From positions 11,967,501 through 12,031,500 of the forward strand of contig JAFFSR010000244.1 in the NCBI GenBank assembly GCA_017163975.1: a DNA stretch of 64,000 bases. Direction: 5' to 3'. Made by a program: the position numbers and the translations under genes. This DNA is from Anastatus disparis. Taxonomy: Eukaryota > Arthropoda > Insecta > Hymenoptera > Eupelmidae. Shown piece after piece: positions 13,806-26,001 of the stretch (position 1 is its first letter; every line of letters starts with the position of its first letter). Below the pieces are notes generated by a model, which saw only the letters and a list, made by a program, of their open reading frames with translations, searched no databases and had not been told where the DNA came from.

Positions 13806-14095
13806 GAGCATGACGAAGCTGTCCACCTTCTAATAATATTTCCAATCTTAACTTAAGAATAAACGATGCGTTTAATTGAGTTTTTTTAGTTAGGTTTGTC
13901 GAGTTTGATATCTAATTTCCAATCCAAGCTCATAAAAAAATAACAAGTCCAAATGATTTTTTATTTTAACAAAAATTATTGTACTAATATAACTTTAGTG
14001 TGGACAAGTCATTATATTTGTTTAATTTAAGAATTTAAAAAGATATCGATAAAATAAAAAAAGCAAAACTCGATTGCTGCAGCTCCGACATGCCG
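13806..14095. mobile_element. TTAA-flanked non-autonomous DNA element in SINE copy 2
   Basis: A 290-base insert flanked by TTAA at 13802-13805 and 14096-14099. Its ends form imperfect inverted repeats: GAGCATGACGAAGCTG on the left, and CGGCATGTCGGAGCTG when the right end is read inward. Its absence from the other two SINE copies defines the boundaries. TTAA target sites are typical of piggyBac- and Kolobok-type transposases; none is encoded here. Its ends resemble those of the element at 48462-48848. Confidence 0.7.
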
Positions 14096-14152
14096 TTAAT
14101 CGGTTGAAAGCTGGATTCGAACTCGGGACCTCGAGGTTGCGAATCCATCACT

Positions 14153-15344
14153 TTTTTTTTTTTTATTTTTATTTATTTGTTTATTTGAGAAATAAAACAT
14201 TACATACAAATTTATTACACCAAACAAATTAACGTGTACATAATAATTTTTTTTTTATTTAATGTTCATTCTGTTGACTTTCTAAGCTGTAAGTACTCGC
14301 AGGATGTACGTTGACTGATGTTTTTTATTTTAAAGTTCATTTTTATTTATGAGCCTGGTTTCTATAAGAAATTGGATAGGCAAAAGAATAACTTGGATTC
14401 TAAGAAGTTGGAAAAGTTCTAAAAAAAAGCAACTAAAACTTTTGTTTAAAGAGCTTATAAACTAGTAGTTAGTGCTATTTACATATTTACAGAAAGGTTT
14501 TCCAGATGTACAATATCTGCTATTTTAATATTATAAGAAGAAGCTATCGAGACTGCTTTTTGTATAAGAATTTGTTAGTGAGTCGCTGAGCTAAATCGTT
14601 TAATTTTTAGTATTGATCTTATTTTTAAACATTTAATAGTAAAGAGGTGAAGGATTTTTTATTTTTACATATTACTTTTCATGTGTGTGATTGCGTCGTA
14701 CCAAGCATTGGTGTACAATTTCTTTGTTTCCTAGAAGTACGTGTTTTTACATTTATTTTGTAGTTCAGGAGATACATATTTTCTTTACGCTGGAACTTTT
14801 TTTACAATAATTGCTATTTTATTTTTTTTTAGATCTTCTTCTTAATTCGTCTAACAACCTTTCGTCAGTTATCCACCAATATTTGTTGGTGTTCATTCGG
14901 GAGACATCGTTACGGTCACGAGGAGTAATTACTTGTGAATATTTGAGTTCCTTTGCGTTTGATTTAAATAAAATTTTTTTATTGTTTTTATGTCTAATAA
15001 AGTGATAGATGATAGGAATGTTTATGTAGTTTTGAATGAGGTTTTGCTGGTCTAGCAAGATGAATGTTTCAGGTGGGATGTACCCTGTTCTGAGACATGC
15101 GTTGGCATATTGATAATTTATTTCAGTAATTTTATTAATTATTGGGTTGGTGTTGTATATACAGTTGGCAAAGTAGTTTCTACATATTTTAATAATAAAA
15201 TTATCAATTCTTTGAATATAACATTGTTTATAAAGATTTTTGTTAGAGACATATTTTAAGTAGTTGGATTGAGCTGTTCGATAGGTTTTTAGGCATGTTC
15301 TGATGCATGTTCTTTCAAACACTCTCAGTTTTTCCATGGTGCTG
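14153..15344 (-). mobile_element. 5'-truncated Jockey-like non-LTR retrotransposon
   Basis: A 1192-base minus-strand insertion bounded by a perfect 14-base target-site duplication, GCGAATCCATCACT, at 14139-14152 and 15345-15358. The 3' end carries a poly-A tail (T-run on the plus strand from 14153). The 5' end is cut just upstream of the last part of ORF2. This is the classic product of target-primed reverse transcription with 5' truncation. The uninterrupted reading frame and exact duplication suggest a fairly recent insertion. Confidence 0.9.
14819..15344 (-). CDS. C-terminal tail of a LINE ORF2 (post-reverse-transcriptase region)
   Basis: An open frame of about 174 codons that begins at the truncated 5' edge of the retrotransposon and ends in a stop. 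From memory of Jockey-clade elements of insects, the region after the RT domain has a pattern like RVFERxCLRxCL, followed by SNYxKYxSNKxLY and RIDNFII. Here MEKLRVFERTCIRTCL, YLKYVSNKNLY and RIDNFIIKICRNYF match it. The endonuclease and RT domains are missing, so the fragment is not a working gene. The methionine at 15337 is internal, not a true start. Confidence 0.85.
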
Positions 15345-17084
15345 GCGAATCCATCACTCTACCGAGTGAGCCACTGAAGACCTCAATCTCTGATTTTATT
15401 ATTAGTTAAGTAACAACGAATAGTAATGAACAACAATTAAAGAAAAAACGTATATTATCAGTTAAGGGGAATAAGCAATTATCCTTTCTGCTGAATTCAT
15501 AAGAAAACATGTATTTAAAATATATGTATACATATATCCATATAATGAAAATGCAAGTAGGAGAGAACTTTGAGAGTTTTTATTAACGTCGACAGCGCAT
15601 AAGAAGTGCGCTTTACTTTTGAAAATTCGTTTCTTTATCTTGGACTCTTTTCAGGGATGTAATAAAACAATGATAACTGTACTTTTCAGAAATAAAGATC
15701 AAAATTTTAAACGCAATCTTGTATTTTATACTACTCTTTTCATAAAATAATAAAATTTTTTAAAATTTACAATAATTAAAGTTTATTTTTAATAATTGAC
15801 GGACTTGAAACAAATTATTTTTATATATTATTTTCTATCTTTTTTTTTATATATTTTACACAAAAATATTTTCTATAATAGATGATCAGACATTTTTCTA
15901 CTTTCTTGATTAGATTGACTAAAAGATGGATTTATAGAACTAATTTATATCCATAAGGTGTGATTATTGTTTATAAATTGAATACTTACTATACGTAAAG
16001 AAAAAGTTAACACGTTACGCGTTCACAATAGCATATAAGCTTCTGGAATCCCATCTTTTCGTCTTTTAACCAAACATTATAACCATCTCTTAAGCTTCCT
16101 CTTTGGCATGCGTGTAAGTCAACATTGTAAAAATGCGTGTTAAGTGAAAGGCTAAACTACACAAAAGCTTCTCTCTTTTTCTTTTCTTTATTTTCAAAAG
16201 ACTATAAGGACCTCCTTGCATTTTTCATATATCTTTTTCTTTTTTTTTTGAAATTTTGAAATGGCTGCTTCACGTTAAGTTCGTGATTCAGAGTTAAAGT
16301 GTTTAAAGGTCCATCAACGATAAGTGTTAGAGAAGAGTGTGACGAAAAAGAAAATAAATAATGAGATGTAGTATTGTAGTATTGAAAAATTTAATGTTTT
16401 TCAAAAGCTAATTTAATGGAATTTTCAAATTTAATCATATGCAGACACTAAATTTATGTATACATGGATTTATAAAATTGATTTGAAATTTCTTTAGATG
16501 TAATAAAAACTATGCAAAGGAAATATTTCTAATTTGACTTTATGATTATTTCTTAATTTTTAAATGTTTTTTTACGTAAACATTATTGTTATGATTAAAT
16601 CTAAAAAATTTTTCGAATATTTTTCTTTATATTTAAAACTGATAAGAGTTTTTAAATTGATTATTCAAAAAGAATGTTATCATAGGTATACCAAAATAAA
16701 GGATTGAAATAATTTATTTGAAAAAAAAACACGAAAATTTAATGGTTCAATGGCTATGAAGGAACCAAAATAAGAAATTAAACTGAAAATATGTAAGAAA
16801 ATGCTGAATTTGACTCAAAATTTTTCTTTATTTTTATTGATTCATATGTATTAAACAAATTGAACTCTATAGACAATTTTTTCTCATGAAAAGATTTTCA
16901 TATCAATTTTTATACATCTCAGATAAAGATCTAAAATAATTGGTTGGTAAATTGCACAGTTTTTGAATGAAAGCAATATTTTTTTAATCTCAAATTCTGA
17001 TTAAAAATACTGTAACTTAAGTTTTAAAAAGTCATAGATCGATCACATTTTTTAATAATAAATTTCAATAAATAGTATATTTTT

Positions 17085-17237
17085 CCCCTAGGGAAAAAAA
17101 GTAAAGAATGTCCGAAATCGTATGTAAATTGTCACCCGAGCCGAAGGCGATTTTTTTCAACACCGGGCCGAAAATACAACTTTTTTTTTTGCTGCTATGT
17201 AAAAAAGTAGTAGTTTCGGGCCAGGTGTTGAAAAAAA
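17085..17237. repeat. Composite hairpin element (half of the CCTAGGG family plus a second hairpin)
   Basis: The left part (17085-17150) shares CCTAGGG, TCCGAAATCGTATGTAAATT and CACCCGAGCCG with the palindrome at 30963-31090, but its other arm is missing. In its place is a second hairpin. Its arms are TTTTTTTCAACACCGGGCCG at 17151 and the reverse complement of nearly the same string ending at 17237. It appears to be a chimera of two inverted-repeat elements. Confidence 0.65.
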
Positions 17238-17989
17238 TAATATTTCAAGTCAAGAAAAAAATCTGAGACTGAACAAAGAAATATACTTTCGTGGTAAACA
17301 AATATATTATTTTTTATGTTCACAATAAAATGATAGCGCTTTGGTACAAATTTTAACTATTAGTTACAAGTTACTACACAATTGCAATTATTATTTCATA
17401 AAAATTAATGAATGTAATACATTATTTTTAAAAAGTATAATGATACACTCAATACATTATAGAAAAAAGTATATTTCAAACATATGTAAAATGCTTACTA
17501 AAAATTGATTTCACAGAATTCTAAACATGAGCATGAAAATGGGTGAAAATAAAGTTATTTCTTTCAATTTCATTTGTAAAAAAAAATAAATAATTAAAAT
17601 AAATATCGATAAAATAGATGATTATTTTATCGATTTAGCTAAATTTAAATAACAAACATTTATAAACATACATAAAATAAACATGTATTTATATGCGTAC
17701 ATATTTTGCGAAACTCATTTTTTATTTTCTGTTTTATAAAATACATTTGGATAAAAATCTAAGAAAAAATCTTGTTCATAAAGAGGATATTTTTCCAAAG
17801 CGAATCATCATCAATCAAAACAATTCAGAAAAAATTTTTAATTTTGCAATTGAAAATATGAAAGTTATGAATAAAATTATCAGTATAAAGTATTTGTAAA
17901 TTAATGCATAATAAGTTTATTACATTATCCATCAGACTTGCATATATTATAACGTATATATTAAAATTTGAGCAAAACGATGATATAAT

Positions 17990-18390
17990 ATACGCGGGCT
18001 AGAGTAAAAACGAAAAGCCAAAGCCTCTCTCGAGCCGTACTATTCTATTGGATTGGATACGCCGCGTCAGCAATACAAACATACTTGAGCTGTATATTCG
18101 ATGTGGGTCGGCGGCTTCACCCGCACCCGCACCCGCGCTTTAACTCCACACTGTTTCCAACTGAAATTACGTTTCGCCAAGCCAAAAGCGCTTCACACAC
18201 ATATATGTGTGTATGCGTTTATATATATATAGTTTTTTTTTCTCTTCTTTTTCAATCGAATTGATTTCGAGCTCGCGTTGCGGACTTTCAATCCAAAGCG
18301 ACACGCGCATGGTGTATATATTTCAAGAATAGGCTATTGTATTGATTTTCAACGGAATGGTACAGAGGCTAGGCACAGAGTGTATATGTG
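17990..18390. other. GC-rich, CpG-containing island
   Basis: One of the least AT-rich non-coding blocks in the window, with GCCGCGTCAGC, GGGTCGGCGGC and a CCCGCACCCGCACCCGCG tandem, followed by CACACATATATGTGTG. It looks like promoter or enhancer DNA, but no adjoining gene could be found on either strand. Confidence 0.4.
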
Positions 18391-19091
18391 CAGGTTGATT
18401 TTTTTTTTAAGTGGAGCTTTTTTCATAGAGTAAAAATGAGATTTTTTTATTTCCTATTTTTTTTTTATGATGTTGATTTTTTTTATGAAACTTGAAAACA
18501 AGAGATTTATCAATAAATCATATATTTATGGGTTTTCAGCTGAATATTTTTACTTCGAGTTTTACAAACACTTTTAGAATAATATTTAAAATCTAATATA
18601 TAGAATTTTTTTTATCTCTTTTATATTGATTTTAGTAAAATCAAAATTTTTTTTTTATTCATCAATTCTGGTTTTATTCACTCAAAGCATGAGACTCCCA
18701 CTGCACAATGAGAAAATCATTAAATTTGAACAACTCTTGTAAAAACTAAAGTTTAATTAAAACTGTTTTATTAAATTTTATCAATTTGTAAAAATTATTA
18801 TTTTAAAATAATTCAGTACATTCGAATTAAATTGACTGATTGAAAAATCGAATAAGAACTGATAGGATTTTTTATAGTACCGATAATGAATGGCAATGGC
18901 CTTTATAATTAATAACAAATTAAATGATTATAACGACAAGAATTTTCATGTGGATATCCCATTAACATTTTCATTTCAGACATGACTTTTTATTTTCTTG
19001 AAATTCGCAAGCAATGTTTTTGTAATTAAAAAAATATTAAATATAATATTTTAATGTAAGATAAACTTTTATTAATTTGTTTTTAAATAAA

Positions 19092-19298
19092 CAATTTTTT
19101 TTCTAATTTTTATTTAACGTCACTGCATTTATGCTATGATTACAATACTAATTAGCGACGGAGGTCATCGATGTACTTGTGAACTGTGCACATGTAACAT
19201 ACAGTGGTGCTTGTATCGATCGACCGAGAGCGGGATTCGAACTCGGAACCTCGAGATTATGAATCCATTACTCTATCGAGTGAGCCACTGACGACCTC
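19092..19298 (-). repeat. tRNA-derived SINE, copy 3, with target-site duplication
   Basis: A minus-strand copy of the SINE at 10667. It is bounded by the direct repeat TTTTAAATAAA at 19081-19091 and 19299-19309, an 11-base target-site duplication consistent with LINE-mediated insertion. The B box and the TTAAC-GTCACTGCATT tail are intact. It differs from copy 1 by scattered substitutions. Confidence 0.85.
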
Positions 19299-19478
19299 TT
19301 TTAAATAAATCTATAATTTAAATGTCCTATATATAATATAAATATATAATATAACTATTATATAAATACAATCAGGAAAATTATAGTAAAAGATTAAGTT
19401 TAAAAATTATAGCCTTGAATTGCAATTCAAACGAAATTATAATTTTTATTCAAGAAGATGTAATGGGGTATAGTTACC

Positions 19479-19626
19479 GACATTGCAGTTTTCCAAATTT
19501 TTAATCTTTGTTCAAAAATTTTCCGCAACATCTCTATATTAGGCTTTTTATTCGTAAAAATCGAAGGTCGTAATATAGAGATATTTTAAAAATTAGAAAT
19601 AAAAAATTTGTAAAACTATAATGTCG
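19479..19626. repeat. Short inverted-repeat element
   Basis: CGACATTGCAGTTTTCCAAA at the left end is matched by the reverse complement of the right end (GACATTATAGTTTTACAAA), with further pairing around ATCTCTATATTA. Total length is about 148 bases, with no ORF. MITE-like, class unknown. Confidence 0.5.
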
Positions 19627-20209
19627 CTATTTTACGTTTTCTCAATTTAGTATTATAGCACGTTTAAACTTTCCAATACAAATCACCTAACTTTATTTTA
19701 TTAAAAATTACGTAAATTGGAATATTCTTAATGATTAAATGTCATTAAAATATTTTTAAAATTTAATTACTGATTGGCTAGTTTATATCAATTGTAGAAA
19801 ATATTGTAACCGAAAGAGTTGACCTTTTCATGCTATAGTATATTGTTATATATAATATATTTTCAGTTTTTGTTACTTGAGTAATATAATAGTTTTTAAA
19901 TAACTTTTATGAAAAATTTATTCTGATTACTGGATTTCTATTCTTTGAGATATAGAGCTATCAAAGGGGACGCAGTAACTGATATATTTATTTTTTAAAT
20001 GTAATTTACCACTATGAGGATGTTATACTATTGCACAATGTTACATTTGGAAAGAGTAAAATGCCATTGAGAAAAAATTTCAGTGCATAAATATTTATTT
20101 TTTGAAGTTCAAATGCGTTCTTTTCAATGGATGTTGAGTATAAAAAGATTAAATGCGTTTCAATCGTGTATATTATTATTTAAATATAAATAAATATATC
20201 TAAAATCCA

Positions 20210-20611
20210 CACTGAAAGAAATTTCGTCTTTGGGTATCTCGATATTTAGAGTCTATTGATTTCATGAAAGAAACAACATTTCATAACTCTACATTTCGTA
20301 TTATTTCAATTCGTACAAGCGTATAAATAAACTCTAAGAATCCTCGAATACATGCAAAACGAAACTGAACTTGATCTTACTCGAAATTCGTAAATATAGA
20401 ATTCGATGAGTCCTCGCAATAGCGCAAGCGCACGGCCGAGCTAACTTATCTCGGCTCTCGGTGTCTGAGACCCCGAGAGCCGAGATTCTCGATTTCTGCA
20501 ATACCTTTGAATAAGAGACTCCGACGCTAGCGAATCAATTTAACACAATTATTGAAAAGTCTTTATCCCTTAAGTCATCGACATCTCCAAAGGCAAAATT
20601 TTTTTCAGTGC
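20210..20611 (+). mobile_element. 402-base inverted-repeat element, copy 1
   Basis: Starts CACTGAAAGAAATTTCGTC and ends in a near-complement (TTTTTTTCAGTGC), giving imperfect terminal inverted repeats of about 33 bases. The centre holds a strong hairpin around CTCGGCTCTCGG. A copy of exactly the same length and almost identical sequence lies reversed at 53728-54129. No ORF. The flanks here show no clear target duplication. Confidence 0.8.
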
Positions 20612-22038
20612 ATTGATTTTATTCGAAATTCAAAATCACCCATTAACCATTAATAAAAAATTTCAGCAATTAAAAATAATATTTGAAATCTAACTCTTTC
20701 GCAATTCTCATTTAAATAGACGAATAAGCATCGTAACGTTAGCATATTACAGAAAACATATACATCAGCAATGGTCTGACAGTACAGCGTTATTATTATC
20801 ATAAAAAGTAACAATAACGAGGGATGATCCGCCGTGTAAACTACCTATCCCATCCCCCTCTCCCCTTTTTTACCAGTAGAATTTTTATCCCTCGTATATA
20901 GACTTCGCTAAATACTATGCGCCCGCACCCAGGGGTTGTATTGTTATTGTTACCCGTCTATCCACCAGACGCACACGTACATGCTCACACACACGTGAAT
21001 ACATACATATACTCACGCTTAGATATACAGACGTACAAAGTAAAGTAAGAAAGATGCAGATAGTGACGACATGGAGCAAATGAACCCTCGATACTATAAT
21101 ACCAAAGGCGGATGTTTATCGCCTTCAATTACGAGCTCGATTGAGTCGACGACAGGCCATACGATTAGTACGCGTCATTGACGCTTGATTTCGCATTGAA
21201 ACTTTTATACATGACAAATAAGGTTTGCGTGATGAAGGAAATCTTGTCTTATTATCATTTGTTGATGCTTGTTTTCGTATAAAGTACTTCCATTATGGTT
21301 TTTCAATACAAGAAATATGAATTAATTTAAATTTTAAAATGATAATTTTTAATTTTTATCTTATATTACTGTTTAGAATTAATTCTGTTCATGTCATTGT
21401 TTGGAATTAATTTTGTAAAATCTGAAATAAAGTATATAGAAATATCTTATGTTTAACGTTAATGAGAATTCAATGAAAATTAAATCAGATAAATTAATTG
21501 CGCGGATTCTATTTGTAATATTTTCAAGAGTCGTCCATTATGTTGAACAATGTGGGATTAGAATTGGTTAATTAATAGTACGTACACTATTTTCAAAATT
21601 GTAAACGCTCAATACCAAGACACGGTACTTGACTCTTTGACTTTTACTCTATGATGGGATTTAGATTTAATGTTAATTAAAATTAAAATAGTAATAAGAA
21701 ATATTTTTGTGAAAAGCCCTTTGAAATCATAGTAATCTAAAATAAACAAATTGTTTAAAATCAATGAAATTTTTTACAAAGAAAAATTTAACGAGAACTA
21801 TTCAACATAGAGAGAAAATATTCAACATTCAAACAAAATTATTTCCACTCTTCTTTTAAGTAAACGCCAAAATAGTGAAAATATATACATATTTAGAAAT
21901 TAAGAATTAATATAAACATTTTTACAAAGTTTGACCCCTCATGGAAACTTACTTATTTCAAATGGTTATAAATTAAGAAATATTAAATTAAATTTCACTC
22001 ATAATTACCTATTAATTATTCCTATTCGGGACTATTTG

Positions 22039-22196
22039 CCCTGGTTGAAAATTGAGCATTTTTTGGGCAGAATTTCTGGTCAAAGACATTTATCTGATAA
22101 TTTTGTTAAAAAAATTTTCTAAATTTCTAAATAAATGTCATATTAATTTTCGTTGATAAAAAATTTTGCCCAAATTATGCTCAATTTTCTACCAGG
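22039..22196. repeat. CCCTGGTAG-family inverted-repeat element
   Basis: The left end, CCCTGGTTGAAAATTGAGCA, and the right end (reverse complement TCCTGGTAGAAAATTGAGCA) pair over about 20 bases. A further inner block follows, TTTGGGCAGAATTT against AAATTTTGCCCAAA. The same terminal sequence appears at 31887-33025 and 45074-45170, which makes this a family. Confidence 0.7.
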
Positions 22197-23639
22197 ATAG
22201 CATTTTTTTAAAAGATGTGAAGTTTTGAAATTAATTCTTAATAATATTTCAAGTATTAATAAGGTATATTATTTCAATCAAATATATTCAGAAATTAAAA
22301 AGAATAAATTAAACTTATAATTTAGAAAAGATAAAGACATCAGTTAATAAACCAATAAATACATACTCTTCTTAAAAGAAAATATTTCCCATATGCACCC
22401 TTCACAGCCTTTTTAATCCTTATCAAAACAAGCTCGAGCGATTAAATTCCTATTAGATAAAACTCCAATCGTAAGGTATTTAACTGTACGAAAAATTAAT
22501 AAAGTCTCTCCCTCTCTCAAATTCTCCTATAAACATGTGTCATCGATTATGATAATTCAGTGTTATTGCTCTTTCTAACACATATATCGACATTTATATG
22601 CACAGTATACGCTCGTACATCAGCGCATATATGAATGAATATACACATAAAGCGTGGGTGGATATTTATGACGTTTTTCTCTTATGAGATGACACGTGCC
22701 AGCACACGTTATATTTTTCCTCCTTCTCTCCCCCTTTCTCTTAATATCATCGAGTCGCTGCACTGTACAATGAAAGAGACACGCGCTTATACTTATAGAA
22801 AAGACACGTTTTCACCGATTTCCGAGGTTTGTTATATTACTTGTGCTTTGGCTTTCTTAATTGACCGGCTGTGCCTTGTTTGCTCTACGTCTTGTTAAAA
22901 ACCCCTATATACACATATTTTGTATATACGTACGTTACGTTTCTTTTTTTTTCTTTCTTTCTTTTTTTTAAAGTCGTTTGACGAATATGTATATATACAA
23001 ATCGTATGTATATACGTACGATTTATAAATTTCTTTGCCTTTTTTTCCCACCAGACAGAACGTGACTTGTAAACGTATGTGGGATAGAATATAGAATGGT
23101 AATAGAAACTTGAATATAAAGCTTTTTTTTATGGAGTGGGTTAAGTACTATTGAGTATAGAAGCTGTATAAAAAGTCTTGATTTCTTTTTTTTTAAGAGA
23201 TAAATTCCTACTGACGTTTTGAAAGTTATTCTGTAGAAGTCAATGTATTATTAGACGATTATTTTAGATTTTGAATTTTTTTTTATTTATAGAATTAAAA
23301 GCTCGTTTTCTAAAATAAATAATCATTGAGAATAATGTTTTAGTATATTATATATTAAAAAGACTTTATTAGTTGATATATATAAATAAATCGAGTTCAA
23401 GAAGTAATCAAATATATTTATTTAAGCAAGTTTCTATTTGTGGAAATGATGCAGTACCATTTTTGGTTATTTAATCAAAGTGTTAATCAAAAAAAGATAA
23501 AAAGCGATTCAATTAGGTGTAATTTACCATTTATCTAATAAATTGTAACTAAATGAAGCAATCAAAACACGGTAGAAATATTAACAAACGAGTCTGTTGA
23601 AAACGGTTTACAGATAAAAATGTGTTATTTTAACAAAAA

Positions 23640-23704
23640 AATGTCTGAAGGATTTAACATACATGTTAAATCGACATTTGTGTCTGTTAATTTAACAGAC
23701 ATTC
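23640..23704. repeat. Small nested palindrome
   Basis: AATGTCTG near 23640 and CAGACATT at its end pair, and inside is the perfect palindrome GTCTGTTAATTTAACAGAC (23682-23700). TTTAACATACATGTTAAA lies close by. No ORF. Possibly the remnant of a short inverted-repeat transposon. Confidence 0.45.
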
Positions 23705-26001
23705 TGAAAAAGATAAAAAATAGTAACAGATACGCGCGTGTTTTTAACCGTAAAACATTATAAGACAACAGAAAATGCAAAAACTTATCAAATGGTATTT
23801 TTTTTATTGGTATGATTAGAAATTTATTAAGAGCTTACAAAAAAAAACAATTTTTTAGCATGCAGTATTAAAATAGATTTATATGACCAAATAATTTTTG
23901 GTGCTTTTTTTGCATTTAGATTTGCGCAACATGTTAATAGACGTTACGTTGTTCAAAACTTTTGTAAATACAAAATTCTTGCGGATTGTTTTGTATTTAC
24001 GTTCGTGTCTTTGAGAAAAATTTATTAATCTTCACTTCAAAGTTAATAATTGCTTTGAAAATGATTAAATGTTTATTTTATGTTTTTCTTCAAAATCATA
24101 ATTTGAAGGTAATAAAAATCTTGATAATTTTTCTCTTATATTTCGATTTGAGATCAACCTTTCTCAACCAACATTTAGAGCCCTTGATTTCATAATTAAA
24201 ATTTGGATAAACATTTTACATATAGTTACGTATAATACTGTGAGGAATCTAATTAAATTACAATTTTTAATATGTTGCACTCGTCGATGCAATTCTGTTT
24301 TGTGAATTTTTGCATACGTAATTTTTATTTGCTAAATCAAGTACAGGATTGCTGCGATTTTTTAAATTTAATTTCAAAAAATTTTACATTTTATAAAAAA
24401 TGTAAAATGTAAAATGCTATACGAAATCCCAATGAAAATATTCAAGAGAATTTGATTTTATTATAAAATATTTTAAGAAATTTTCTACTCATCGCTAATT
24501 TCTAAGAGTAAAAAAATAAAAATCCACAAATACATAAATCTCTTATGTGAACATTAAAGGCATAGCGACCATCGTCAAAGGTGAAAGCCCAGTCGTTTGT
24601 AGTAAATTTTCAATAAGAAGGAAAGCAAAGAACAGGAAAGGTAAAAAAAACGTACACTTCCCTAAATCTAAAAAGTAAAAAAAGGAAGTAAAAAAAGAGA
24701 ATTATAAAACGCTGCTATGCGCGCGAAAAGAAAAATGAGCTAGCTGTTCGCGTTTCGCGCACATCTGGTTATATACATGTATATATATATATATATATAG
24801 TAGGGCAACGTAATGCTCGATCATTGAACCAAGCGAGTACCACTCGAGAAAACAATAGCGCGAGCAGCAAGGCTCTCTTGTTCATCTCACTCACTCTTTT
24901 TTTTCTCTGTCTCTCTCTCTCTCTTTTTTCTGTTCTCTCTCTATCATCTGCTATAGCGGCTCTCGCTTTTTTCACCCTGAAATCTTGATCCTATATTCGC
25001 TTATACGTGGTGGCTGCTGCTGCTTTTTCATCGTTGTAATATTTGCAATAGATGTGCGTAATAGAAAGAAAGAGAGAGCGAAAAAAAACCGATTTTTTTC
25101 CTTTAGATTGCGTTGTGAAAATGAAAACTATCAAGAGCAATACGTAGCTTGCGGTATTGATAAATCGAAATTATTCATTTTTCGAATACTCGATTTTATT
25201 AAAATGAAAAATAAATATAATCAAACTTGGTTCTTTGCTTTACAAAAATTACAAAAGTTTTAAGCAAAGTTGTTACGGACTGACATCATAGCCAGGAATT
25301 ACAAAAGTTTATTATGAAGCATAGTAAGAACTTTCATGTTTTTAATAAATTTTGCCATAAACTATGGTAATTTTTGGTTGTAATAGCAAACAAAATCTAT
25401 GCAACTATTTTACTTTAAATTAGTAATTTTTACTAAAATATTTTTCACCGTGTATAGCGTTGAAACAACACAATAACGTATAAGATTTCTTGATTAATCT
25501 CTAAATAATATTTTTAAGTTGTCTTATCCGTTATTATTCGATTAACGTAAATAAAAATTAGTAATTTTACTGAAATTACAAAAAGAAATATAAAGTATAA
25601 TTAATTTGTCAATGCTTTAATAGCACAAGGTTAATTATCGATAATTCATAATTATTGTATTTTATCTTAAAAAATAAATAAGATAACGTATAATTCTATG
25701 TATTTATATTGGAACGATTGAAATAACTGTCTTTTTATTAATAATGTGTATATTATAATGCAGATCTTTAATGTACATAAATCAAGTTACATAAAAATGA
25801 AGCATATTAAACTCTACTATTTAAAATATTTAACCACAACGAACAAAAAGACTGCAATCACAAATTAAATTTACATAAATTATAAATAGTTATAGTCACA
25901 AATAAAAAATTAAATTTTTATTATCCATTGGAATACTTTCATCTCCTAATGACATTACTTATCAATCTTTATTATACTTTTACAAATTTTAATTATTTTA
26001 T

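Larger units (their letters stand above)
13691..15384 (-). repeat. SINE copy 2, broken by two nested insertions
   Basis: The minus-strand SINE body is present in three pieces: about 13691-13805, 14096-14152 and 15345-15384. The gaps are filled by a TTAA-flanked element (13806-14095) and a 5'-truncated LINE (14153-15344). Rejoining the pieces gives the same A box, B box and tail order as the copies at 10667 and 19092. The order of events is SINE first, then the two insertions; their mutual order is not fixed by the sequence. Confidence 0.85.
15385..19091. other. Non-coding stretch
   Basis: No supported gene. Holds a composite hairpin at 17085-17237 and a conspicuous GC-richer island at 17990-18390, both listed separately; the rest is AT-rich. 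Confidence 0.6.
20612..26001. other. Gene-poor stretch with islands and small palindromes
   Basis: No supported gene. GC-richer islands lie at about 20850-21190 (CCCATCCCCCTCTCCCC, ACACACACGTG), 22480-22960 (TATATAC and CTTTCTCC tracts) and 24560-25080 (TATATATATA, then CTCTCTCTCT). Small inverted repeats lie at 22039-22196 and 23640-23704. The 25.2-26.0 kb part is AT-rich and includes an AATAAA on the minus strand at 25917-25922 that suits the 3' end of the transporter gene. Confidence 0.55.

Noticed and set aside
24769..24975. 68-codon minus-strand ORF rich in arginine and glutamate
   Set aside because: Arises from (AG)n and (TA)n simple repeats.
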